A stretch of 38,409 nt of DNA from a virus, in IMG/VR virus record IMGVR_UViG_3300003885_000019, positions 1 through 38,409 of that record, one strand, 5' to 3'. A model generated the notes under the pieces. The model saw nothing but the letters and a program-made list of their open reading frames with translations, ran no database searches and was not told the origin of the DNA. This document shows, in pieces, positions 16,287-24,570 of this stretch. The position numbers were made by a program, and so were the translations under genes. Each line of letters begins with the position of its first letter. The stretch's first letter is position 1.

Positions 16287-16720
16287 TGGTCAAACAGATC
16301 GAGGAACTGATGGAGCCAAAGACTAAGTGGAAGATACCGCCAACCCAGGTGGCGTCTGACGATTGCGCCATCTACGTGGGGCGGGTTATCGAGGACGGGG
16401 AGATTACCGAGGACGGGACTCCCTACTACGTCCATGAGGGTGAGTGGATTGAGATATTCTCAACCCAGAACCTATCTGAGACCATGGCCTTGATCGACAT
16501 GAAGAACATGGTTGCAGAAGGATCCGGGGCATTGAGGAAATTGTGCCACGAGTTGAGCCAGCGAATCGTTGCTTGGAACTGGACAGACAACGGTGGTGAG
16601 CCACTGCCGCAGCCGCACAACGACCCAGAAGCCTTGGAGCGGTTGACCAACGACGAGCTGATGTGGCTGATGGGTGCGGTGGACGGGAAAGAAACTAGCG
16701 TTGACCGAAAAAACGGTTAA
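16286..16720 (+). CDS. Tail assembly chaperone, short form (gpG-like)
   Basis: 144 aa. Acidic and helical, with no recognised motif, but its position (after tail tube, before tape measure) and the slippery sequence at its end match lambda gpG. The start ATG overlaps the HNH stop (TAATG). Codons 141-143 read CGA AAA AAC, containing the canonical -1 heptamer A AAA AAC. The zero frame stops two codons later, and the downstream frame continues without interruption. Confidence 0.75.
   Translation: MVKQIEELMEPKTKWKIPPTQVASDDCAIYVGRVIEDGEITEDGTPYYVHEGEWIEIFSTQNLSETMALIDMKNMVAEGSGALRKLCHELSQRIVAWNWTDNGGEPLPQPHNDPEALERLTNDELMWLMGAVDGKETSVDRKNG
16708..16714 (+). promoter_or_regulatory. -1 ribosomal frameshift slippery site A AAA AAC
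   Basis: The heptamer AAAAAAC is aligned in the zero frame as cgA AAA AAC, the X XXY YYZ arrangement needed for tandem slippage. A shift back by one base enters the open frame that begins CGG at 16714. I did not find an obvious strong hairpin just downstream. Confidence 0.72.
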
Positions 16721-16965
16721 AGGCTCTCGCTGAGTTCATCCTCGGCGCAGGGCCTCAACCAGTGGAAGGCATTATCAGCGTGGTGTGCGAGGCGTTCGGT
16801 TGCACTCCAGACGTGGCGGTTAAACAGGACATGGCGTTGGTACGGAAGATACTGGATGTCCGGATGATGGAAGCAGCCCGATCTCAGCATAATCAGGATG
16901 CGGCTGGCATGAGCGAAGAACAGACTAAACTTTGGATGGAAGCAATGTCCGCATTGAACGATTGA
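16714..16965 (+). CDS. Tail assembly chaperone T-domain (made by -1 frameshift)
   Basis: 83 aa in the -1 frame, from the slippery site to the stop at 16965; it has no stop in between. The fused product would be about 226 aa. It contains 'ISVVCEAFGCTPDVAVKQDM' and 'VRKILDVRMMEAARSQHNQDA', resembling T-domains that bind the tape measure. The only own start is a GTG at 16762 lacking a clear ribosome binding site, which argues for frameshifting over independent translation. Confidence 0.72.
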   Translation, partial: RLKALAEFILGAGPQPVEGIISVVCEAFGCTPDVAVKQDMALVRKILDVRMMEAARSQHNQDAAGMSEEQTKLWMEAMSALND

Positions 16966-16977
16966 TGGAGGTTCTTT

Positions 16978-19356
16978 TTGGCTGATGTAGCGACACTTTC
17001 CGTTCTTTTGATTGCCCGTGACAAACTGTCTGGGGCGTTGAAGAAGAACCAAGCTGCGTTGCGTGCCACCGGACAGGCAGCGACGGCCATGGGAGCGTTG
17101 CTGGTTGGTTCTGCGGCTTTGTCGGTTAAAGCCGCGGTTGATTTTGAGTCGAGTTTCGCGGGGGTCCGGAAGACCGTAGATGCAACCGAGGCTCAGTTCG
17201 CGGAGTTGGCCTCAGGGTTTAGGAATCTAGCTAAAGAGATACCTGTAAACGTTAATGAATTGAACCGAATTGGCGAAGCGGCGGGACAGTTGGGCATCAA
17301 GCGGGAGAACATCATAGCGTTCACTGAGACCATCGCTAAATTGGGAGTCACAACGAATTTGACCGGTCAACAGGCAGCGACTCAGTTAGCTCGGATAGCA
17401 AACATCACTGGGCTTTCTCAGAAAGAGTTCGATCGGATGGGTTCAACTATCGTTGAGTTGGGCAACAACTTAGCCACTACCGAAGCGGAGATTGTCACCT
17501 TTACTCTTCGGATCGCTGGAGCCGGAAAGATTGCTGGACTGACGGAGACCGATATGCTGGCCATCGGTGGTGCCATGACGTCAGTGGGCGTCCAGGCTGA
17601 GGCAGGCGGGACAGCGGTACAGAAAGTGTTGCTGGGGATGAACCAAGCGGTCGTCGAGAGCGGCGCGGAATTGGAGGTGTTCGCTAAAACCGCTGGCTTG
17701 AGTGCGGTTCAGTTCGCTAAAGCGTTCCGTGACGATGCTGGTAAAGCGTTTACGCTCTTTGTCGAAGGACTCGGGAAAGCCGGAGATGACGCCATCAACG
17801 TCTTGGGACAGTTGGATCTGACCGACCAACGGTTGATTCGGTCATTTCTGTCGCTGTCCAATGCTGGTGGGCTGCTCCGCGATTCGATGAAACTATCTAG
17901 CGACGCCTTCGAGGCGAACACAGCGTTGACCAAAGAGGCGGAAGAACGGTTCAAGACGTTTGCTTCGCAATTAACTATTGCCAAGAATCAGGTGGTCGAT
18001 ATCGCCATCACGGTGGGGCAGATATTGATTCCGATCTTGCAAAGCATCATCGAGAAGGTTGGTCCAATCGTAGAGAAGATTAGCACTTGGGCCTCGGAGA
18101 ATGAAAAACTCACAAGCATCTTGGTCATAGGCGCGGCGGCAGTCGGTGGGCTGTTGCTAGTCCTTGGTCCGTTGCTGATTATGTTGCCGGGGATTGCTGC
18201 GGCAGTTGGCCTAGTATCGGCGGCTTCGCTTCCGCTGACTATTATCCCGTTGGCCATCGCGGCTGCTGTAGCTGCGTTGATTGTCGTATTCGTTAAGTGG
18301 GAGTCGATGTCTAAGAAGATTCAGATAACTATTTTGGCTGTTATGGGAGTGCTCACGGGAGGACTTCTGCCAGCGATATTCCTGATCGCCAAGAACTGGA
18401 AGTCTATTTGGGAGGGCATGAAGAAGGTTACGGAGACGGTCGTAAATAAAATCATTGACGCAATCAATGTGGTGATGAGAAAGGTTGGGGATTTTATTGC
18501 TGGGACGAACAAACTTCTGGACGCTCTCAATCCCTTCGGTGGCAATCCGTTTGGCAATGGAATGAATGAAGCTGCGGACTCGTTGCAGAACGTGCTTGGT
18601 CGCATCAGTCTGACAACTGATGCGACTCAGTTCATGACCCAGGGGATGGACGTGGCTGGGGATGCTGCGGAGAGATTAGCCACGCAGCAGATAAACGCGG
18701 CCAACGAGGTTGCAGAGATAACCGCAGCAGCAGTTTCTAATCGCATAGCGAGTGAGCGAACATGGGATGAGCAGACACAAGCAATCGCTGATTTGAACCG
18801 GCGAGCCCGTATCGAGATTGGGCAGAAGTTATTGGATGAACTTAGCCAACGCTCAGAAGACCGCAAGGCTATCGCTACAAGAGAAGCAGATGCAATCATA
18901 GCTGCCGAGCAACGAGCGGCGGACGCACGGGCACAGATATTTCGTTCCAGCACGGATCAGTTGATTGCTGAATTGACACGAGGTAACACGTTTCGCCAAG
19001 CATCCATCGCTAATCAAGGGGCGTTGTCCGCACAAGCGCAGGTGGGATTGGCGCAGAGGATAGGTGCCAACATCGGGGCAGGTGTATCTACTGGACCGAC
19101 AGACCAACAAATAATCGACCAAGCTGCGGGAATCATAGCGAGTGGAGGGCTGGGAAATGTCTCTGTTGGCAGCTCCTTTCTCGACCGTCTTGGTGGTATC
19201 GCCGCACCGAACTTGAATAATCCGCCAGTGTCGGTCGTCATTGACAAAATCACTCTTGAGATTGACGGAGACCGGCTTGAGACGAAGATAGTGGAAACCG
19301 TAGTTAAGACGCAACAAGGCGGGGGCTTCCAAGATGTCATCGAGAACGAAGGGTAA
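16978..19356 (+). CDS. Tape measure protein
   Basis: 792 aa. It sets tail length and passes DNA-injection functions. The opening 'RDKLSGALKKNQAALRATGQ' and 'FESSFAGVRKTVDATEAQFAELA' blocks followed by 'GEAAGQLGI' are typical of the phage tail tape measure core (TIGR01760-like). Residues about 380-440 form strongly hydrophobic membrane-like segments (VIGAAAVGGLLLVLGPLLIM, then two more). A coiled coil occupies the C-terminal third. The start is TTG 16978 with GGAGG upstream. Using about 0.15 nm per residue, the tail would be near 120 nm. Confidence 0.93.
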   Translation: MADVATLSVLLIARDKLSGALKKNQAALRATGQAATAMGALLVGSAALSVKAAVDFESSFAGVRKTVDATEAQFAELASGFRNLAKEIPVNVNELNRIGEAAGQLGIKRENIIAFTETIAKLGVTTNLTGQQAATQLARIANITGLSQKEFDRMGSTIVELGNNLATTEAEIVTFTLRIAGAGKIAGLTETDMLAIGGAMTSVGVQAEAGGTAVQKVLLGMNQAVVESGAELEVFAKTAGLSAVQFAKAFRDDAGKAFTLFVEGLGKAGDDAINVLGQLDLTDQRLIRSFLSLSNAGGLLRDSMKLSSDAFEANTALTKEAEERFKTFASQLTIAKNQVVDIAITVGQILIPILQSIIEKVGPIVEKISTWASENEKLTSILVIGAAAVGGLLLVLGPLLIMLPGIAAAVGLVSAASLPLTIIPLAIAAAVAALIVVFVKWESMSKKIQITILAVMGVLTGGLLPAIFLIAKNWKSIWEGMKKVTETVVNKIIDAINVVMRKVGDFIAGTNKLLDALNPFGGNPFGNGMNEAADSLQNVLGRISLTTDATQFMTQGMDVAGDAAERLATQQINAANEVAEITAAAVSNRIASERTWDEQTQAIADLNRRARIEIGQKLLDELSQRSEDRKAIATREADAIIAAEQRAADARAQIFRSSTDQLIAELTRGNTFRQASIANQGALSAQAQVGLAQRIGANIGAGVSTGPTDQQIIDQAAGIIASGGLGNVSVGSSFLDRLGGIAAPNLNNPPVSVVIDKITLEIDGDRLETKIVETVVKTQQGGGFQDVIENEG

Positions 19357-21548
19357 TGGCTGATACTCTCCCCACACTGCGCGTTGACTGGGATGGTTCC
19401 ACGGGCTTGGCTCAGACCGGGGCGGACGTGAGTGCCCGGCTGCTTGGCTTGCGTTGGAAGCGAGGGCGGGACTTTGCCAGCCAGTTGGTCGGGAAGAGCA
19501 ACGCTGGGTCGTTGGTAGCCGTCCTCAACAACAATAGCGGGGATTACTCGCCGGACAACACCTCCAGCCCTTTGACGGGGAACTTGGAGCCGGACACTAG
19601 CCAGAAGGTGCGGCTAACGCTGGACGGGCGGGCGGCACAGTTTGTCCGAGCTAACTCGGAGTATCTGTCTATCACGGACAACGCGAGCTTGAGTTTCGGC
19701 GATGAAGACTGGGCGATGGCTGGCCATTTTTATCTGGATTCCACGGGTGCCGACCGTGCAATGGCTGGTAAATGGTTAGGTGCTGGAAACCAACGCGGAT
19801 ATACGGTTTATTACGGTAATGGAGCAGATGCGTTTGTTGTCAGATTGAGTGGCGATGGATCAGCCAGTAGTTCATTACAGGCAACAACATTTGGGGCACC
19901 ATCATTGGGGACATGGTATTTCATCTACGCGGAACACGACGCGACGGCAAACACGATGAGCATTTCCATCGATGATGGCACACTGGACTCCCAGGCATAC
20001 TCTTTGGGAATCTTTGATAATACGGCTGAGTTCCGTGTTGGTGGTAGCTGGGCTAACCATGATGGACGCGTGGTTGCATTGGGCGTTTGGAGACGAACTC
20101 TAACTGCTGCCGAAGTAACGTTCTTGCACCATGACGGTGACGGGGTGATGTATGCGGACATTGGGTTAACCGGAGATGGCTCGGCCCTCAAGACCAGTCT
20201 CGAAGCGTGGTATGACTTACAAGAAGAGTCTGGGACTCGGGCCGACTCTGAGAACTCGAATGATTTGACCGACAACAATACCGTGACAGCTTCGGCAGGT
20301 ATCCCGAATTACACCATGTGGGCGGGATTCTTGGACTCCATCGAGCCGTTGCCCAGCACTTCTGGATTGAACGCGGCTAGATTGGTGGCAACGGGGCCGT
20401 TGGGCGCATTGAACCTGACAAAGCTCCGGCTGTCGATGGCGACTAGCGAACTCACTGGTACAGCGGTAGGACGGATATTGACCGAAGCAGGTTGGGCTGC
20501 TAATGACCGTACCGTAGATGCTGGACAAACAACCATGACACGGTTCTGGTTGGAGAACGAAGTCCGAACGATAACGGCGTTAAGACGTGTGGAGATAACT
20601 GAGACCGGGTTTATCGGGGAATCGAAGGATGGGCGGATATTCTTTGAGGACCGTCGCCATCGGCAGAACTCCCCGCACATCGTGAGCCAGGCGACGTTCA
20701 CCGATGCTAGCGGTGGAGCGTTGGCATATTCTCCACCGTTGCGCCGGTTGAACAGTCGGCAACAATTGTTCCATAACTTCACAGTTCCGATTCAGACATA
20801 CACCCCGGGGGCTCTTGCTACTCTGTGGACGCTGTCGGCCAGCGGTACAAGTTCTCCGGCGATACAACCTGGCGAGACGCTGACGTTCTGGGCGGAGTAT
20901 CCAAACCCAGGCTCCGCCACGGACGCACTAGCGGTTGATGCTTGGACCACGCCGGTAGAGAATACCGACTATGAGGCGAACACCGCTGCTGACGGAAGCG
21001 GCACGGACCGGAGCGCATCTCTTGGTTTCACCGTGACCAAGTTTGGGAACTCGATGAAGTTGGCCATCATCAACAATCATGCGACGGACATTATCTACTT
21101 AACGTTGCTCCAGGCGAGAGGGACTCCTATCACCAAGGATGACCCGGCTCGGGTTACAGTGGAAAAAAGTGCAACGCATCCACGGACCTTCCCCAATCCT
21201 CCTGAATATCTGCCGGACATCGCAGAGGGGTTCGACTGGTGCAACTGGCACGCCAACGTATTCTCGGTGGGGCAACCATTGTTGGAGATGACGGCGATAG
21301 GGAACCGGTCGCAAGCAGAGATGGAACAGGTTTTGGCTCGGGATATCAGTGATAGGATAACGTTCGTTGGCACCAACGATGCTGGACTTGGAATTAACGA
21401 GGACTTTTTCATCGAGTCACAACGATATACTATGGACCCTAAGACCAAGCTGATTAGAACTACTTGGGCCATCGCGGCAGCTAGTTCTCAACAAGCGTGG
21501 ACGTTGGGAACATCTGCATTGGGAACTGACACCCGACTCGCGTATTAG
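19356..21548 (+). CDS. Minor tail protein with LamG/concanavalin-like domain
   Basis: 730 aa, start overlapping the tape measure stop (TAATG). Residues about 90-265 form a LamG-like lectin fold: 'FVRANSEYLSITDNASLSFG', 'WAMAGHFYLDS', 'LGTWYFIYAEHDATANTMSI', 'VVALGVWRRTLTAAEVTFLHH'. The flanking regions resemble distal-tail or baseplate-hub proteins. The lectin domain may bind cell-surface sugars. Position after the tape measure fits a distal tail or tail-tip protein. Exact equivalence (Dit or Tal) is not certain. Confidence 0.75.
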   Translation: MADTLPTLRVDWDGSTGLAQTGADVSARLLGLRWKRGRDFASQLVGKSNAGSLVAVLNNNSGDYSPDNTSSPLTGNLEPDTSQKVRLTLDGRAAQFVRANSEYLSITDNASLSFGDEDWAMAGHFYLDSTGADRAMAGKWLGAGNQRGYTVYYGNGADAFVVRLSGDGSASSSLQATTFGAPSLGTWYFIYAEHDATANTMSISIDDGTLDSQAYSLGIFDNTAEFRVGGSWANHDGRVVALGVWRRTLTAAEVTFLHHDGDGVMYADIGLTGDGSALKTSLEAWYDLQEESGTRADSENSNDLTDNNTVTASAGIPNYTMWAGFLDSIEPLPSTSGLNAARLVATGPLGALNLTKLRLSMATSELTGTAVGRILTEAGWAANDRTVDAGQTTMTRFWLENEVRTITALRRVEITETGFIGESKDGRIFFEDRRHRQNSPHIVSQATFTDASGGALAYSPPLRRLNSRQQLFHNFTVPIQTYTPGALATLWTLSASGTSSPAIQPGETLTFWAEYPNPGSATDALAVDAWTTPVENTDYEANTAADGSGTDRSASLGFTVTKFGNSMKLAIINNHATDIIYLTLLQARGTPITKDDPARVTVEKSATHPRTFPNPPEYLPDIAEGFDWCNWHANVFSVGQPLLEMTAIGNRSQAEMEQVLARDISDRITFVGTNDAGLGINEDFFIESQRYTMDPKTKLIRTTWAIAAASSQQAWTLGTSALGTDTRLAY

Positions 21549-21556
21549 GCGTATTA

Positions 21557-22018
21557 ATGACCACAATGCCGAAGGGACAAATTCACGAACAACATGATTC
21601 GATGCCCGGCGTTTCCATGGTTGAATATGTTATTGCAGCGGCTACTCGACAAGGAACAACTATTCCACCACACGATAAGTTAGAAGGCAATATTCATGCC
21701 GAACTATATCGAGGGCTCTGGATCGCACGATGTACCTCCTGCTCTGGAGCGGTTGCCGTGACCTCTTTGGAGCCGTTGAGCATGTGCCCGGACTGTGGTG
21801 CTGGGTGGTTTCAAGTTATCTTCCCAAAGAACAAGCCGGAGATTGAAACAGAGTTAATGCGTCGCCCACAGATGCGTGGAGGGGTAATGAAATTTGCCAA
21901 TTGGGACCCAGTTGGAGGGAAGGCAGCGAGCGGTGAGCCTAACGGCAAACCTGAGTCGCTTGCTCAACTTCAAGGTGAGACTGAGGTATTGCTGGCTACT
22001 GCTAGGGGGGCCACCTAA
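21557..22018 (+). CDS. Zinc-ribbon protein in tail module
   Basis: 153 aa. A central zinc-ribbon, CTSC (residues about 59-62) and CPDCG (about 78-82), suggests metal-stabilised folding. No enzymatic motif visible. It is embedded between the LamG tail protein and the glycine-rich adhesin, so it may be a minor virion or assembly protein. There is no convincing Shine-Dalgarno before ATG 21557. The stop TAA leads into ATC of the next gene. Confidence 0.6.
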   Translation: MTTMPKGQIHEQHDSMPGVSMVEYVIAAATRQGTTIPPHDKLEGNIHAELYRGLWIARCTSCSGAVAVTSLEPLSMCPDCGAGWFQVIFPKNKPEIETELMRRPQMRGGVMKFANWDPVGGKAASGEPNGKPESLAQLQGETEVLLATARGAT

Positions 22019-23328
22019 TCGCCTACGTTACAAGAAGTACCCAAGTCACTGGATATGTCATTACCGCGTCGGATTGGAACGAATCGGTCAATAACGACTT
22101 GGCTGGGTCTCTGGCTACTTTCACAACCGATGGGGATATGTGGGTGGCGACTGCGGCTAACACTGGAAAAAGATTGGCCGCATTCTCCGGGGATGTCCTT
22201 TTGCAGGAGCTTGGCGCGTGGGAAGTGGACATCTCGGCCTTGACGACCAATGATGCTGTGGGCGGAGCGAGTGCGGGTGTTGCGGAGATTAAGACGCCGG
22301 TAACTCAGGCGGAAGCTGAGGCCGGGACTAACACCCGGTTTAGCCTGTGGTCGAGTCTTCGGGTAGCTCAGGCTATCGCCGCATTGGAAACTGGCGTGAG
22401 TGCGTTTCAAGCATTTACCGCTTCTGGAACATGGACTAAACCGACTGGGGCTACTTGGATAATAGTCGAAGCATGGGGCGGTGGCGGTGGCGGTGGCGGC
22501 GGCGAAGGTGGCTCAGCCGCCACCGCCAGATCGAGCGGCGGTGGTGGTGGCGGTGGAGTAAAGAACATCCAATATTTTGATGCGTCCCTTGCCGGAGCAA
22601 CGGAAACGATAACGATAGGTGGGGGTGGTGCGGGGGGGTCTGGTGGTAGTGCAGGAGCTGGGTCAGTGGGGGCAGCAGGAGGAAATTCTACTTTTGGTTC
22701 GTTAATGACTGGATTTGGAGGCGGAGGTGGTGCGGCCACAAATAATATGACAGGAGGGTCTGGCGGTGGAACTGGTCAAGCAGGGACGCTTGACTCGACA
22801 AATGGAGTCAATGGTGGTGGTCCTGGTGGTGGTATAAAACCTGGAGGTGATAGCCAAGGCTTCGGTGGTGGTGCTTCTGGTGGTGATGCCTCAGGCTTAT
22901 CGGCAGGGGGAAACGGTGCTGTTGGTGGTGGAGGCGGTGGATCAGGGATGGTTTCCGCTGGAGCAGCAGGGTCAGCCGGGGGGTCGTCAGGTTTAGGCGG
23001 TGGTGGTGGCGGTGGAGGTGGTGGGATAGACACCGGGAATACTGAATATGCTGGTGCTGCCGGTGGAACTGTTCCTGGTTTCTCGACGGGTGGTGGTGGG
23101 TCCGCAGGGGCTGTCAACGGCGGTGCCGGAGGTGTGGGCGCGGATGGAAGTGGAAACAATGGTGGGGCTGGAGGTGGAGGTGGTGGGGGTCAGGACTCTG
23201 GTACAGGCGGAGCTGGTGGGGCTGGGGGAACTCCCGCTGGCGCGGGAGGCGGTGGCGGTGGCGGAACTACTACTGGAGGAGCAGGGGGCAACGGTCAAGA
23301 CGGCGAGATAAGGATTTACAGCGTCTAA
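22018..23328 (+). CDS. Glycine-rich tail adhesin, probable AUC start
   Basis: 436 aa if it starts at ATC 22018; 409 aa from the first ordinary start, TTG 22099. The region just before TTG 22099 encodes 'AYVTRSTQVTGYVITASDWN', which resembles the conserved N-terminus of phage fibre or structural proteins, and no ATG, GTG or TTG precedes it after the in-frame TAG at 22003. A G-rich Shine-Dalgarno (GGGGGG) lies 7 bases upstream. From about residue 130 'FTASGTWTKPTGATWIIVEAW' introduces a long Gly-rich region, resembling polyglycine-II receptor-binding tips such as T-even gp38. It likely contacts the host. Confidence 0.7.
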   Translation: MAYVTRSTQVTGYVITASDWNESVNNDLAGSLATFTTDGDMWVATAANTGKRLAAFSGDVLLQELGAWEVDISALTTNDAVGGASAGVAEIKTPVTQAEAEAGTNTRFSLWSSLRVAQAIAALETGVSAFQAFTASGTWTKPTGATWIIVEAWGGGGGGGGGEGGSAATARSSGGGGGGGVKNIQYFDASLAGATETITIGGGGAGGSGGSAGAGSVGAAGGNSTFGSLMTGFGGGGGAATNNMTGGSGGGTGQAGTLDSTNGVNGGGPGGGIKPGGDSQGFGGGASGGDASGLSAGGNGAVGGGGGGSGMVSAGAAGSAGGSSGLGGGGGGGGGGIDTGNTEYAGAAGGTVPGFSTGGGGSAGAVNGGAGGVGADGSGNNGGAGGGGGGGQDSGTGGAGGAGGTPAGAGGGGGGGTTTGGAGGNGQDGEIRIYSV

Positions 23329-23344
23329 TGGCTCAGGGAGGCTG

Positions 23345-23617
23345 ATGACTGACAACGAGCGACTGGCCAACGAGATAGTCGAGCAGGCATATGCGCGGAT
23401 GGCTGAAGGGTCGTTGGAGCCGGGAGACAAGGTCGTCATCGTCCTGGCTCGGAATAATGACAGCGTCCAGAAACTTATCCACAAGCTATGTGCGTCCACA
23501 GGACGGCCATTAACGGCGTTGGACCGGGCCAAGGCAGCAATGAGTACCGTGGCGGTCAGTGGTGCCACCGTTGCCGTTCTCCTGACCTTGCTGGCCCTCT
23601 GGGACCAGGTGAGCTGA
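23345..23617 (+). CDS. Holin-like membrane protein 1
   Basis: 90 aa. A soluble, charged N-terminal part is followed by a hydrophobic C-terminal segment, 'MSTVAVSGATVAVLLTLLAL', with a short tail. Single-helix, late-operon-end position suggests a holin, spanin-like or membrane adaptor for lysis. GGAGG lies before ATG 23345. The stop overlaps the next small membrane gene (TGATG). Confidence 0.55.
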   Translation: MTDNERLANEIVEQAYARMAEGSLEPGDKVVIVLARNNDSVQKLIHKLCASTGRPLTALDRAKAAMSTVAVSGATVAVLLTLLALWDQVS

Positions 23618-23736
23618 TGCGCCAGATGCTCAAGGAAATCATTACCATCGTGGTCGGCGGCGTGCTGTTGCTGATCGCTATCGCGGCGGTGGCGTGGTTG
23701 GCCTTGAGCGTGTACGGAATGCCAATCCCGCCTTAA
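23617..23736 (+). CDS. Holin-like membrane protein 2
   Basis: 39 aa. Starts at ATG 23617, overlapping the previous stop. One long hydrophobic segment (ITIVVGGVLLLIAIAAVAWL) follows a short basic N-terminus (MRQMLKE), the typical design of a tiny single-helix holin or antiholin. It is the last gene before the bidirectional terminator. Functional assignment is by topology and position only. Confidence 0.55.
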   Translation: MRQMLKEIITIVVGGVLLLIAIAAVAWLALSVYGMPIPP

Positions 23737-23774
23737 ACAACGTAGAAGAACGATTAGGTGCAAGCATAGAAAAA

Positions 23775-23804
23775 GCCCCGAGGGCTACCAACTCGGGGCC
23801 TTTC
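23775..23804. terminator. Bidirectional intrinsic terminator
   Basis: GCCCCGAG (23775-23782) pairs with CTCGGGGC (23792-23799), a perfect 8-bp GC-rich stem with a 9-base loop. An A-run precedes it and TTTCT follows it, so it can stop transcription from both sides. It lies exactly between the end of the rightward late genes and the end of the leftward regulator genes. Confidence 0.85.
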
Positions 23805-23836
23805 TATTTGGGGCTCTCACACAGCGCCAGGGTTGT

Positions 23837-24109
23837 CTATTTGGGATGGCTGTGGGCAATCTCCAAGGCCAGAGACTTCACCAAGTCGCGAAACCAAGGC
23901 TGATCCGGGTCGTGGTCTGCGTGTCGAATCGCTTGCTTGCCGACCATGTTGGCCGTCTCGGTGGCGTTCTGTAAAGCTTGTAGAGCCACCTGGTTCAAGT
24001 TACGGGCGTGCGCCAACGACAAGTCCTGGTACTCGTCATAGGTCCGCTTGATATTGGCCTTCCAAGCCTCATCCATGCCTACTTCAAACTCGCGCTCGTT
24101 ATCTGCCAT
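23837..24109 (-). CDS. Hypothetical leftward protein
   Basis: 90 aa. Mostly helical; 'LSLAHARNLNQVALQALQNA' and 'MVGKQAIRHADHDPDQPW' are notable. No family recognised. The ATG is preceded on its strand by GAGAGG. It is downstream of the helix-turn-helix gene in the same direction and probably in the same transcript, so it may share in control of the phage life cycle. Confidence 0.55.
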   Translation of the reverse strand: MADNEREFEVGMDEAWKANIKRTYDEYQDLSLAHARNLNQVALQALQNATETANMVGKQAIRHADHDPDQPWFRDLVKSLALEIAHSHPK

Positions 24110-24136
24110 GGCGTACCTCTCTCTCTGTGCTGCTGA

Positions 24137-24331
24137 TTAGTTCTTGGGGCGGCTCAAGATGTGCTCCAGCACCAGTCTAACAGTCTTGGCCCTCGGGATC
24201 GCGGTGCGGCCGTGACGCCAACGATAGATAGTATGGCCGGTCACGTCGAACACCACCCCCACCGCTCTATCAGTCATTGTCTGATGCGCCTCTTCCAGCA
24301 ATTCAATCAGCGACTTCTCTTTTATTGTCAT
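24137..24331 (-). CDS. Helix-turn-helix regulator (repressor-like)
   Basis: 64 aa. 'AVGVVFDVTGHTIYRWRHGRTAIPRA' (residues about 23-48) is a helix-turn-helix with a clear recognition helix; 'RLVLEHIL' follows, as in small Cro/CI-like proteins. No oligomerisation or cleavage domain is present. It reads away from the early operon and ends 27 bases before the next leftward gene. AAAGGA precedes the ATG. Two CCTAGG palindromes sit immediately upstream, so autoregulation is plausible. Confidence 0.7.
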   Translation of the reverse strand: MTIKEKSLIELLEEAHQTMTDRAVGVVFDVTGHTIYRWRHGRTAIPRAKTVRLVLEHILSRPKN

Positions 24332-24353
24332 ACATTCCTTTGAAGTTTACTGA

Positions 24354-24373
24354 CCCTAGGGCTCGCACCTAGG
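24354..24373. promoter_or_regulatory. Paired CCTAGG operator-like sites
   Basis: Two CCTAGG palindromes (24355-24360 and 24368-24373), 13 bp apart, each followed by G, lie about 25-40 bp upstream of the leftward regulator's start. A third copy lies at 24633-24638. Binding by the helix-turn-helix protein is inferred. Confidence 0.5.
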
Positions 24374-24502
24374 GATGGTAGCTTTACGACGTTGCCCGTA
24401 TGCCATCACCATGCTCCAAAAGGACAGGGTCTATCTCAGGGTCGTATCTACCTCGTCGCCATACTAGCGTCTATCTTCCGCCACCAGTAATCTCCAAGCC
24501 AA

Positions 24503-24531
24503 ATGGTACATCTAGCCACGGAATTAGTCAA
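24503..24531 (-). promoter_or_regulatory. Candidate leftward promoter
   Basis: Read on the - strand: TTGACT (complement of 24526-24531), 17 bases, then TACCAT (complement of 24503-24508). This gives 5/6 and 4/6 matches to the -35 and -10 consensus and would transcribe the two leftward genes with a long leader carrying the paired CCTAGG sites. A weak -10 makes this tentative. Confidence 0.35.
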
Positions 24532-24570
24532 CAAGAATAAGCAGCATGTTCAAAGAGGTAACGTGCTCTG

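Noticed and set aside
16762-16965. Independent 67-aa gene starting at GTG
   Set aside because: No clear ribosome site, and the slippery heptamer explains its expression as a frameshift extension.
22407-23159. Long proline-rich frames on the - strand
   Set aside because: They are the reverse of the Gly-rich adhesin (GGN codons read as proline), with no ribosome sites.
22500-23300. Repeats resembling a CRISPR or minisatellite
   Set aside because: The repeats are irregular GGN codons in an open frame with no spacer-repeat periodicity.
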